Shown piece by piece: positions 36,162-45,384 of a DNA stretch of 64,000 bases; the stretch's first letter is position 1; each line of letters begins with the position of its first letter. A program made the translations under genes and the position numbers. This DNA is from Ginsengibacter hankyongi (lineage in GTDB: Bacteria > Bacteroidota > Bacteroidia > Chitinophagales > Chitinophagaceae), in the NCBI RefSeq assembly GCF_008710285.1, contig NZ_VYQF01000001.1:1807501-1871500 (forward strand), in the 5' to 3' direction. The notes below the pieces were generated by a model that had not been told where the DNA came from, made no database searches, and worked only from the letters and a program-made list of their open reading frames with translations.

Positions 36162-37700
36162 CTATTTCCAAGCCGGATTTTGAACTAAATTGGTATTGGC
36201 ATCTAGTTCTGATTGAGGAATTGGGAAAACTTCCGACTTTGGCCCCCCATAAGATGGATTATAACCGGGAATCTTATCATTTGTAGCTCGTTGGAAAGCT
36301 TGCTGAACATCACCCCAACGTTTCAAATCAAAAAATCTAAGTCCTTCAAACGCCAGTTCTATTCGTCTTTCATGCCTTACTATAGTTCGTAACTGATCCT
36401 GGCTTAACGATGTTCCTTCCACACTTTCTACAATGGGCATACCCACTCTTGTTCTTACCTGGTCTATCAAAGCAGGCACTTCGTCGAGCTGGTTCAGTTC
36501 CACCAAAGCTTCGGCTCTCATGAGTAAAACATCCGCATATCTTAGTACAATAAAATCTTGCCCTCCCGGTGAATAAGTTGCTATTCCGGTAGCTGAAGCG
36601 CTATTTCTGATGTATTTTTTCAAACCATATTTTGTAGCTGTATTACCAGCAAACTTCTTATTAATATCAATCATGAATGTATCATTCTTAAAATATACCG
36701 AAGACGTTAACCTTGGGTCCCTGTTGGCCTTTTCATTGGCAGCACTATACAATGGAGATTGTGTAATAGGTAATCCGTCGGTACAATAATATTCCTTTAC
36801 CAGGTTTGGCATTGGCTGTTGATCTACTTTTGGAAGTGCGGAATAAGTGGACGAGAAAGTTTCTCCGTTGTTCGTGGCGTCCTGAACAAATCTTACCGAA
36901 AAGATAATTTCGGGAGATTGCTCGCCCTGCAATGTAAACAACTGTGCGTAACTTGGATTAAGGCTGTAACCCAATCCCATGATGGCGGTTGTAGCGTCCA
37001 ATGCATCCTGGTAGTCATGGTTATATAAATAAAAACGAGCCAACAGGCCTAAAGCGGCTCCTTTGGTAGCATACCCGTATTCTCCACTCGGATAAGAAGG
37101 AGGAAGACCATCCGCAGCAGCTTTCAGATCTTTTATGATTTGATCTGATACCTCCTGGTATGTATTTTTTGGAACATAGGCCTCATCCAGTGTTTGTACG
37201 TTCAGGATTAGAGGTACATCCTGGTAATAAACAGCCAGATTAAAATAGAATAGGGCTCTTAAGAACAGCGCCTGGCTCATTAATTGTTGTCTTTCAGCAT
37301 CAGCAATATTTTCAGCGGGAATATTGGGAATATTTGCCAATGCAGTATTTGCCCTGGCGATACCTTTATAGCATGAAGTCCACATATCATTAAAAAAACT
37401 GGTGCTTGGGTTAACGTTGGCAATCATAAAATTGCCGGGACCTTCAAACTTATAAGAATTATAGGCGTTATCGCCAAAATTATCATACATGGGTATACCT
37501 GCGTCACCATTTAAATTTCCGCTGTATAAAACCCTATCCTGCAGCACATTATAAATACCATTAATTCCCAACAAGGCGTCCTGGTCAGTTTTCCAAAAAT
37601 TATCCTGGCCAATTTGAGTTAATGAGGTTCTATCTAAGAATGTTTTAGAACAACTTGTTGAGCCTAAAACAAATAAGCCAAATATTATTAATTTTTTCAT
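36162..37700 (-). CDS. RagB/SusD family glycan-binding lipoprotein
   Basis: SusD-type surface lipoprotein that caps a SusC channel and binds glycan. A lipoprotein signal ends at the Cys of STSCSK (the ATG at 37700 is used; an in-frame ATG lies 9 bp upstream). The typical SusD shape is present: a helical tetratricopeptide-like front (RANTALANIPNIPAEN...), GLLARFYLYNHDYQDALDAT, and a C-terminal DLKRWGDVQQAFQR plus FPIPQSELDANTNLVQNP. Length is about 512 residues. It starts 5 bp after the susC stop. Confidence 0.95.
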   Translation of the reverse strand: MKKLIIFGLFVLGSTSCSKTFLDRTSLTQIGQDNFWKTDQDALLGINGIYNVLQDRVLYSGNLNGDAGIPMYDNFGDNAYNSYKFEGPGNFMIANVNPSTSFFNDMWTSCYKGIARANTALANIPNIPAENIADAERQQLMSQALFLRALFYFNLAVYYQDVPLILNVQTLDEAYVPKNTYQEVSDQIIKDLKAAADGLPPSYPSGEYGYATKGAALGLLARFYLYNHDYQDALDATTAIMGLGYSLNPSYAQLFTLQGEQSPEIIFSVRFVQDATNNGETFSSTYSALPKVDQQPMPNLVKEYYCTDGLPITQSPLYSAANEKANRDPRLTSSVYFKNDTFMIDINKKFAGNTATKYGLKKYIRNSASATGIATYSPGGQDFIVLRYADVLLMRAEALVELNQLDEVPALIDQVRTRVGMPIVESVEGTSLSQDQLRTIVRHERRIELAFEGLRFFDLKRWGDVQQAFQRATNDKIPGYNPSYGGPKSEVFPIPQSELDANTNLVQNPAWK

Positions 37701-37705
37701 CGCAA

Positions 37706-40700
37706 TCAAAATTTAAGGTTTAAACCAAAAGTGTATATTTTATAAAGCGGCGTTAACTGATCAGTACTTCCACCATTTTGTCTTTCGGGATCAAAGTTTT
37801 TTAGTTTAGTAAAAGTCAGGATGTTTTGGCCACCGAAATAAAACCTCACATTTTCCAAGCCGAATTTTTGAGTTATGTGCTTCGGTAGCGTATATCCAAA
37901 CTCCAGATTTTTGAGACGTAAATAGGAGGCATCCTGAACATAAAAGTCAGAGACTATGGTGTTATTCTGACCACCTATCCGGGGTAAATTTTTTGAAGGA
38001 TTATCCGGAGTCCATCGGTTAACCCAATAAGAAAGTGCATTATTTCTATCACCGGCAAAAGGTTGTTCACCGTTCATATTCAAAATTCTATCTATTCTTT
38101 GAACCCCTTGAAAAACCACATTTAAATCAAACCCTTTATAGCTTGCACTGGCAACCATATTGTACGTCCACTTCGGATATGGATTGCCAATAATTGTTCT
38201 GTCATGAGCATCAACTACACCATCCGGAACGCCATTGGGGCCTGAAATATCGGCATATTGGAAATCACCAGGAGCGGTCTTGTTACTTCCAAATTGCTTA
38301 GGTGCCTTATTCACTTCATCCTGCGTTTGGAAGATTCCAATAACCTTATAACCATAATATGCTCTGAAAGGCGCTCCAATTTCCACAATGCTTATCCCAT
38401 CAATGGTTGGCGCGCCCTTATCACCCAGGCCGGTCACTTTATTATCAGCAAATTTGCTAATACTACCTCCAATATTAAAATTGATCTTCTTGAGTCTGCC
38501 ACGATAATTTGCTGAAAGCTCTAATCCGCTGTTCACCATGCTTGCGGCATTTTGCGCTGCCAGGTTCGTTACCCCGATAGAGCTGGGAATAGGGAAATTA
38601 GTATATAAAATATTTGTACTATTCCGTTTAAAATAATCCGCCGTTAATGAAAGATGATTTGCCAAGAAGCCTGCATCTATGCCTATGTCAAACTGCTTTA
38701 TTGTTTCCCAGGTGATATTTGCATTAGCCAAACTGGTAAGGGCGACAGCTCCTACATCAACTCCATTACCTAAATTATAGCCCAAATTGGTGTTGTAGGT
38801 CTGTTCATAGATGTAGTTTCCTATATTATCATTCCCGGTAACACCCCAACTGCCTCTTAGCTTTAATTCTGATATCCAGTTTACGCTCTTGAGAAAATTT
38901 TCCTGGCTTATTCGCCAACCCGCTGATGCAGATGGAAAAGTACCATACCTATGGGTTGGCCCAAATCTTGACGAACCGTCTCTTCTGATGTTAAATTCAA
39001 ATAAGTACTTGTCATCATATATATAGTTCAGCCTTCCGAAAAATGACTGCAATGCAACTTCATACGCTCCCCCGGAAACTTTAGGATTCAATACTCCTCC
39101 TCCGTCAAATTCCTGTATCGCATTAGATGGGAACCCGGATAATTGCCCGGTAAACCCATTGTTTTTGGTATAGCTTGCTGATTGTCCTAACAAAATAGAA
39201 AAGTCATGAACATTGTGAAAAACTCTTGAATACCTGAGAATATTTTCATTCAATAAATTGTAATTCATATTGGCTGTGTTGGTTAATGTATTAACCAAAT
39301 TCTGTCCAACAAGGTTACCAGCCCAATCATAGGTAGAATAGGTTGGAATAAAATTTGAACTCTTACCATACTGCAGATTAATACTACCACTGGTTTCAAA
39401 GGATAATGATTTAGTAAAATCAACTTTGACACCCAAACGGTCGGCTATGTTAACATCATCATTTTGATAATCTCCGAGTTGACCAGTCATAAGAGCATTT
39501 GTTGCACCAAAGCTAAAATTCACATTTTGATATGCCCCATCAACAATACCATATTTCCCATTGGAATAGTAAGCTGGTATCGTTGGTGCTGATCTTTGGA
39601 ATTGATTGATAATCCCTGTCTCTCCGGTTATAGCGTTCGGACCACCGGCTGGCCCCTTAAATTTATCCCAGTAGGCATTGGTTACATTTGAAACTGTTAA
39701 CCAATCTTTCACTTTAGAATTAATGTTTAAACTAAGGTTATACCTATCTGATTGGAATTTACCTCGTACAACGGCCTGTTGATTTAAATAGCCCACCGAC
39801 ATTCTATAGGTTGTCTTATCACTTCCCCCTGAAAAAGATAAATAATGATTTTGAACCGGCGCCGTTCTAAGAATTAGGTCGGACCACTTGGTATTTGCAA
39901 ACTGATCCGGATTTGAGCCATCTATAATAGCCTTAATATTTGCATCTGAATATCTGATTGGTGCGTTGGCCCCATTTGTATTTATATCATATTCGTTTCT
40001 CAACTTAGCATAATTCACTGCATCCAGGTATTGAGGGACTACCGTAACCTGTTGTCGTCCAACATAGCCATTATAATCTACTTGTAACTTTCCACTTTTT
40101 CCAGCTTTAGTAGTAACCAAGATAACGCCATTTGCGCCTCTGGCCCCATAGATTGCACTGGCGGAAGCATCTTTCAATACCGAAATAGATTCAATATCGG
40201 AGGGAGCAAGTTTGTTGAACGCTCCTAGTCCAACGTATTGAATATTATCAATTACTACCAGAGGATCGGTGGACCCGAAAGTACCAACCCCCCTGATAAC
40301 AACAGACGAGGCGTCAGAACCTGGAAGACCGCTGGACTGGGTTATTTGTACCCCCGAGAATTTTCCATACATCAATTGGCCTGTATTGGTTACAGGCTGA
40401 TTAACAGCATCATCGAATCTGACTGTTTCAGTTGCGCCGGTTTGATTAACTTTCTTCTGTTTACCATACCCGACAACAATGACTTCATCTAACTGAGAAG
40501 TGCTTTCATCAAGGCTAATGTTGATGACGTTTCTTCTTGCTATATCAACAGTTTTTGCCGTGAAACCTACATAACTGAAACGGAGGCCTTTGGTCTCATT
40601 ACTCAAATTAATCTGGTAATCGCCATCTGCGTTTGTAAGCACGCCAATTTTTGAGTTTTTACTGTCTGCAACACTAACTCCGGACAGAGGCCGGCCATCT

Positions 40701-40849
40701 TTAGAAGAAATTACTTTCCCTGTAATTATAATATTCTGGAGGGATTTTGCCTGTGCTTGGCTAACCTTAAAAGTGAATAAAGCACAAAATAAAAATAGCA
40801 TTAGCCTTAATGGACTGGTATTAAATTTGGATAGTTTGGAAATTCTCAT
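37706..40849 (-). CDS. SusC/RagA family TonB-linked outer membrane transporter
   Basis: A TonB-dependent receptor of about 1,047 residues that pulls glycan fragments across the outer membrane. A signal sequence runs to SQAQ. A carboxypeptidase-like domain (GKVISSKDGRPLSGVSVADS) follows, then the plug (LDEVIVVGYGKQKKVNQTGA, LVVIDNIQYVG, LKDASASAIYGARGANGVILVTTK) and a large barrel ending in TFGLNLKF. The start at 40849 is favoured over the frame opening 66 bp upstream because it precedes the signal peptide. It pairs with SusD downstream, and the regulator lies 170 bp upstream. Confidence 0.96.
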   Translation of the reverse strand: MRISKLSKFNTSPLRLMLFLFCALFTFKVSQAQAKSLQNIIITGKVISSKDGRPLSGVSVADSKNSKIGVLTNADGDYQINLSNETKGLRFSYVGFTAKTVDIARRNVINISLDESTSQLDEVIVVGYGKQKKVNQTGATETVRFDDAVNQPVTNTGQLMYGKFSGVQITQSSGLPGSDASSVVIRGVGTFGSTDPLVVIDNIQYVGLGAFNKLAPSDIESISVLKDASASAIYGARGANGVILVTTKAGKSGKLQVDYNGYVGRQQVTVVPQYLDAVNYAKLRNEYDINTNGANAPIRYSDANIKAIIDGSNPDQFANTKWSDLILRTAPVQNHYLSFSGGSDKTTYRMSVGYLNQQAVVRGKFQSDRYNLSLNINSKVKDWLTVSNVTNAYWDKFKGPAGGPNAITGETGIINQFQRSAPTIPAYYSNGKYGIVDGAYQNVNFSFGATNALMTGQLGDYQNDDVNIADRLGVKVDFTKSLSFETSGSINLQYGKSSNFIPTYSTYDWAGNLVGQNLVNTLTNTANMNYNLLNENILRYSRVFHNVHDFSILLGQSASYTKNNGFTGQLSGFPSNAIQEFDGGGVLNPKVSGGAYEVALQSFFGRLNYIYDDKYLFEFNIRRDGSSRFGPTHRYGTFPSASAGWRISQENFLKSVNWISELKLRGSWGVTGNDNIGNYIYEQTYNTNLGYNLGNGVDVGAVALTSLANANITWETIKQFDIGIDAGFLANHLSLTADYFKRNSTNILYTNFPIPSSIGVTNLAAQNAASMVNSGLELSANYRGRLKKINFNIGGSISKFADNKVTGLGDKGAPTIDGISIVEIGAPFRAYYGYKVIGIFQTQDEVNKAPKQFGSNKTAPGDFQYADISGPNGVPDGVVDAHDRTIIGNPYPKWTYNMVASASYKGFDLNVVFQGVQRIDRILNMNGEQPFAGDRNNALSYWVNRWTPDNPSKNLPRIGGQNNTIVSDFYVQDASYLRLKNLEFGYTLPKHITQKFGLENVRFYFGGQNILTFTKLKNFDPERQNGGSTDQLTPLYKIYTFGLNLKF

Positions 40850-41019
40850 ATCAAATAGTTTACTGTAAAGACTTAAAAATTTTTTTGGTGAAAGCTTAAT
40901 TCTTTCCCACCTCAATGTTCGATATTTTAGGAGTAATCAATAGGGGGGAATCCGTTCAAAAGAGAGGCTCCAATTGTTCATAGTAACAGGAAAGTCTAAA
41001 AAATACTCCTTTTTTTCTG

Positions 41020-44000
41020 CTATGACTTTATTATTTCCTTTTTCATGTACTCTGAGGGAGTACAACCAAACTGTTTTTGAAAACTTTTTCTGAAATTCTT
41101 GAGATCATTAAATCCCGCACTAAAAGCAGCCATACTTACGGTGTATTCGCCTGATTTCAATAACTGAGCGCTTCTTTTTAATTTTATCAGGCGTATAAAA
41201 TCCGAACCGGACATCCCGGTAAGGGCTTTTAATTTTCTGTAAAATGTTGATCTGCTCATGAATAACTGGTTAGCCAACTCGTCAATGGAAAATTCCTCTT
41301 TTACCATGTTTTCTTCAATAAAATGGATAGTATTTTTAATAAACTCTTCGTCAAAGGAGGCAAGTTCTATTTCGCTGGGCCCCAGATTTAAACGACGGGT
41401 AAATAGCTCTTTTAGTTTTTTTCGGGACTTAATTAAGCTCTTCACATACGACAGTAAAATAGCCGGCTTAAATGGTTTGGCTAAATAATTATCAGCTCCC
41501 AGCTTCATGCCTTCAATATGCGAAACATCGTCCGATTTCGCGGTCAGTAAAATAATTGGTATATGAGAAGTTCTGTTGTCTTCTTTTAGAGTTTTACATA
41601 ATTCATACCCATCCACTTCGGGCATCATTACATCACTCACCACCAAATCAGGAATGGTTTGAAACGCTTTTGATAAACCTTCTTTTCCATCTTTTGCAGA
41701 CACTACTTCCCCAATTTTACCGAGCGTTTTAACGAGATACTGATTGAGCTCTTCGTTATCCTCCACCACTAATATAATAGGAATATCTGACTGCTCCTGG
41801 TCATCCACATCAAGATTCATTTCTGTTGGGTAGAACTCTTCAGCATTTAAATCTTTTTTCTGAGAAATTTCCTCTGCAGGTAATGCAATTTTAAATAACG
41901 AACCTTGCGGAAGATTATCTTTTAAAATAATAGAACCTTTATGTAGTTCAACTAAATCTTTCACAAAAGCCAAACCTATCCCGGTGCCCACATACCTACC
42001 CGGTTCGGCTTGGGCTGCCTGATAGAATCTATCAAATATCCGCTCCTTCTCTTTTTCATTAACACCTTTACCAGTATCGGCTACTATAATTTCGCAGGTT
42101 GGTTTTATACTATTTATGTAACTCACTTCAAACCTAATTTCGCCACCATCTGGGGTAAATTTGAACGCGTTAGAAAGCAAATTATACTCTATACTTTCTA
42201 TCTTATCTTTGTCTATCCGCAGATAAAATTCTTTGATATTTGATTTAAATGAAAAACTAATGTCCTTTCTTTTGGCTTCATCAGCAAAAGAATCCGCAAT
42301 TGATTTTGATAAGGACACAATGTCCTCAAACGATGCATTCAGGGTTAATGAATTAGCTTCTGCCTTATTAAAATCGAGTAATTGATTTACAAGGCTCAGT
42401 AATCTCTTAGATTGATTTTGGACTTTTTTGATTACGTTCTTTACAGAATAATCTACCTTTTCATCTTCCGATAAATCTTCCAAAGGTCCCATCATTAAAG
42501 TGAGAGGCGTCCTGAATTCGTGTGAGATATTAGTAAAAACCTTATTCTTTATTTCAGCAATTTCATGCTCCTTTTGGTAATTTAAATTGGCAATTTGTAA
42601 CTTGTTTTTGAGATAAATTCTATTTAAGGTAATATACCTTGAGAGCCAAAGTAACCCGAAAATAATTATGGCGTAAATGAGGTAAGCCCACCAGGTTTTC
42701 CATGGTGGTGGTAAAATTTCAATTTTAATAGTTGCGACATTATTATTCCATATCTGGTCACTATTTGATGCCTTAACATTGAGTGTATAAGAACCGGAAG
42801 GTAGGCTGGTATAAGTAACGGTTCTGTTCTTTCCTGCATCCACCCATTTGTCATCAAAACCATCTAACTTATATTGGTATTGATTTTTATCTGAGGCATG
42901 ATAATCCAGCGCCGCATAAGAAATTGAAATAATATTCTCTTTATAAGAAAGCTCGATTTCCCTAGTTAGAAATAAAGCTTTGGAAAGAATTTTATTATCT
43001 GTAATTACTGTTCCAACACCGACATTTTGATTATTAATTTGAAGGTTAGTGATGTAAACAGGGGGTTCGTAACGATTTAAATAAATGCTATCAGGATTAA
43101 AATAGGTAATACCAGATATACCACCGAAAAACATTTCGCCATCATCAGCAATAAAAGATGCGTTTTCAGAAAAAGTGTTGGATGACAGACCGTCCCTAAT
43201 GTCAAAGTTCCTAAAGCGGTTCGTGCGGACTTCAAATTTCGTGATGCCTTTGTTGGTGCTCATCCATACATTATTCTCCTTATCGATTAAGACAGCATCG
43301 ATATAATCATTTGGAAAGCCCTGATTTTGATAATAACTGGCAATTTTAAGTTTGCCCTCGTCGAAAGTTAATTTATTTAAGCCCTGTTGCGTACCTACCC
43401 ATATGTTACCATAATTATCTTCAGCAATGGACAAAATAGTATTATTGGATAATCCGCCTTCAACGTTAGCATTTTGCTTAATCACTTCAAAAATATCTTT
43501 CTCTCTATTGTACAAGTGCAAGCCGTCGTAAGTGCCTACCCAAAGTCTATTACTTTTATCAACCAGCATACAGCTTATTCTGTCGTTCTGAAGAGCACCC
43601 TGAACGCCAACCTTCTCCGGATATCTTTTAAAAACAGGTAGGTCATTATTAAAGGATACAACTCGGTTTAATCCATGCTCTTGGGTCCCAACCCAAATGA
43701 TTCCACTTTTATCTTTAACTATGGATGTAATTTTCGGCCCGCTTAAGGATTGTGAATCCTTATTTGACCACTCTATTCTAATTCTCTTTGATTGTAGTTT
43801 GGACGCATGTTCGTAATCTTTAAAAATGGCCAAACCATCGCCTGTGCCTACCCATAAATCCTGGTTGTTTTCAAAAAAGGTATTAATCCTGATCGTTTCA
43901 AAACCAAGATCTTTTTTAATAAAACTCTTTTTATCGGTTGAATAGCTTAGCCCACCGCCCTTCGTTCCTATCCAAAGCCCACCCTTGCCGTCCTCAAAAA

Positions 44001-45093
44001 CTGAGGTAATATGTGTATTGTCTAAAACGGCTTTATCGCCGTCAAAATTGGTGATGGTCTTAAATTTTTTCTTATAAGGATCTAGTTTGCAAACACCCCC
44101 TCCATCAGTACCAATCCATAAAATACCGGTGCTGTCCTGCGTAATAGATAAAATGATATCATAATCCTTATTAAAGACACGAAAGGGTTTAATTCTTATT
44201 TTCTCAAAACGCTCCGTTTGAATATCAAACTTGTTTAACCCACCTCCCCAGGTACCTACCCAAACATTGTAATTTCTATCAACAAAAACCCGATAGGTAT
44301 TTTTATTACTTAAACTTCCTGCAGTTTGATCGGGTAAAAACTTTTTAAAAGAACGATCTTTGATCTCATATTTTATCAATCCATTACCCCAGGTGCCCAG
44401 AAATAGAGTTTCAGTTTGATTATTTACAGCAATGGATGTAACATCAAATCTTTTTGGACCAAGATCAACCTGCTCCAATCTATTAAGGAGAGGATTATAA
44501 TTTAATAACCCTAAACCAGAACCCACCCAAATCTCACCTTTTCCATCTTCTGCAATTGCATTAACCGTAATGTCATTATTGACCGTAATATCATTATTTA
44601 CGATTTTAAATTCCCCATCCCTAAAAATATAAAGACCATGTAATGCGCCGATAAATAAATTACCAGATTTATCTACCAGCAAAGTTTTAATTTCCTGAAT
44701 CTTGACAGATTTCGGAGGGGTATAATGTGTAATAGAATCCGTTAAGAAATTGTAGCTATTTAATCCACCAGTCTTATTACCGATCCACAGGGTGTTGCTA
44801 TATTCTGCGATGACCTCAACTGCCTGATTACTTAAGTTATTAGTCGATCCGGGGCTGGACCTAATGGTATTAAAATCATAGCCATTATATCTATTCAATC
44901 CTCCCCTGGTTCCGAACCAAATAAACCCATATTGGTCCTCGTAAATAGCAGTTACCTCGTTATTGATAAGGCCATTATCCGTGGTAATATTATTCTCTGC
45001 ATTATTTTGGGCAAAAGAAGACCCGCAATGAAGTATAAATGCACTAAGAAATATACTAAATATAGATAATCTGTTTCTTGTTAAATCAAACAT
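41020..45093 (-). CDS. Hybrid two-component system sensor/regulator (HTCS)
   Basis: A 1,357-residue one-protein signalling system that senses a glycan in the periplasm and activates the PUL. Order: signal peptide (1-29), two seven-bladed propellers of Reg_prop type (about 30-690), Y_Y_Y domain (about 700-790) and a membrane helix (about 802-820). Next are a HisKA with His858 in ISHEFRTP, a kinase ATPase region (NLLSNAFKFTPDGG, GTGIGLAFVKDLV), a receiver with Asp1154 (VSDVMMPEVDGYE) and a C-terminal AraC helix-turn-helix. All parts are intact. It lies between susC and the divergent GH2 gene, the ideal place for PUL control. Confidence 0.96.
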   Translation of the reverse strand: MFDLTRNRLSIFSIFLSAFILHCGSSFAQNNAENNITTDNGLINNEVTAIYEDQYGFIWFGTRGGLNRYNGYDFNTIRSSPGSTNNLSNQAVEVIAEYSNTLWIGNKTGGLNSYNFLTDSITHYTPPKSVKIQEIKTLLVDKSGNLFIGALHGLYIFRDGEFKIVNNDITVNNDITVNAIAEDGKGEIWVGSGLGLLNYNPLLNRLEQVDLGPKRFDVTSIAVNNQTETLFLGTWGNGLIKYEIKDRSFKKFLPDQTAGSLSNKNTYRVFVDRNYNVWVGTWGGGLNKFDIQTERFEKIRIKPFRVFNKDYDIILSITQDSTGILWIGTDGGGVCKLDPYKKKFKTITNFDGDKAVLDNTHITSVFEDGKGGLWIGTKGGGLSYSTDKKSFIKKDLGFETIRINTFFENNQDLWVGTGDGLAIFKDYEHASKLQSKRIRIEWSNKDSQSLSGPKITSIVKDKSGIIWVGTQEHGLNRVVSFNNDLPVFKRYPEKVGVQGALQNDRISCMLVDKSNRLWVGTYDGLHLYNREKDIFEVIKQNANVEGGLSNNTILSIAEDNYGNIWVGTQQGLNKLTFDEGKLKIASYYQNQGFPNDYIDAVLIDKENNVWMSTNKGITKFEVRTNRFRNFDIRDGLSSNTFSENASFIADDGEMFFGGISGITYFNPDSIYLNRYEPPVYITNLQINNQNVGVGTVITDNKILSKALFLTREIELSYKENIISISYAALDYHASDKNQYQYKLDGFDDKWVDAGKNRTVTYTSLPSGSYTLNVKASNSDQIWNNNVATIKIEILPPPWKTWWAYLIYAIIIFGLLWLSRYITLNRIYLKNKLQIANLNYQKEHEIAEIKNKVFTNISHEFRTPLTLMMGPLEDLSEDEKVDYSVKNVIKKVQNQSKRLLSLVNQLLDFNKAEANSLTLNASFEDIVSLSKSIADSFADEAKRKDISFSFKSNIKEFYLRIDKDKIESIEYNLLSNAFKFTPDGGEIRFEVSYINSIKPTCEIIVADTGKGVNEKEKERIFDRFYQAAQAEPGRYVGTGIGLAFVKDLVELHKGSIILKDNLPQGSLFKIALPAEEISQKKDLNAEEFYPTEMNLDVDDQEQSDIPIILVVEDNEELNQYLVKTLGKIGEVVSAKDGKEGLSKAFQTIPDLVVSDVMMPEVDGYELCKTLKEDNRTSHIPIILLTAKSDDVSHIEGMKLGADNYLAKPFKPAILLSYVKSLIKSRKKLKELFTRRLNLGPSEIELASFDEEFIKNTIHFIEENMVKEEFSIDELANQLFMSRSTFYRKLKALTGMSGSDFIRLIKLKRSAQLLKSGEYTVSMAAFSAGFNDLKNFRKSFQKQFGCTPSEYMKKEIIKS
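44564..44599 (-). repeat. 18-bp in-frame tandem duplication inside the HTCS propeller
   Basis: Two 18-bp units (44564-44581 and 44582-44599) differ at two positions and encode VNNDIT twice in a row. It adds six residues to a propeller blade edge, near the region that contacts ligand in HTCS proteins. Confidence 0.7.
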
Positions 45094-45384
45094 GAGGCGA
45101 TTTCAATCTCTACGTTCTATGTAATTCAGTAAATTAAACAGTTATTGGTTCAATTGGTTTTTCCATGAGAATTTGACGACAATCGTCCATCACTAAAGTA
45201 CAACAAACCTCAACAAAAGTTCAGTCAAATACCAACAATTTTCTACTTACGACTTGATAGCACCCCATAAATGACGAGATAGCCCTGTTATAAATGATCA
45301 AATTAATTCAAACTTTGAATAAGCGCTGCTCCGGGTCAGCAACAACCAATTATACATCAATCGAAAAAAATTAAAAATTTCACC
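45094..45384. promoter_or_regulatory. Divergent control region between HTCS and GH2 genes
   Basis: A 291-bp gap between divergent start codons must hold the promoters of both genes. I find no exact TTTG / TAnnTTTG pair and no clear direct repeat, so the operators for the HTCS output domain cannot be placed by eye. Confidence 0.45.
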
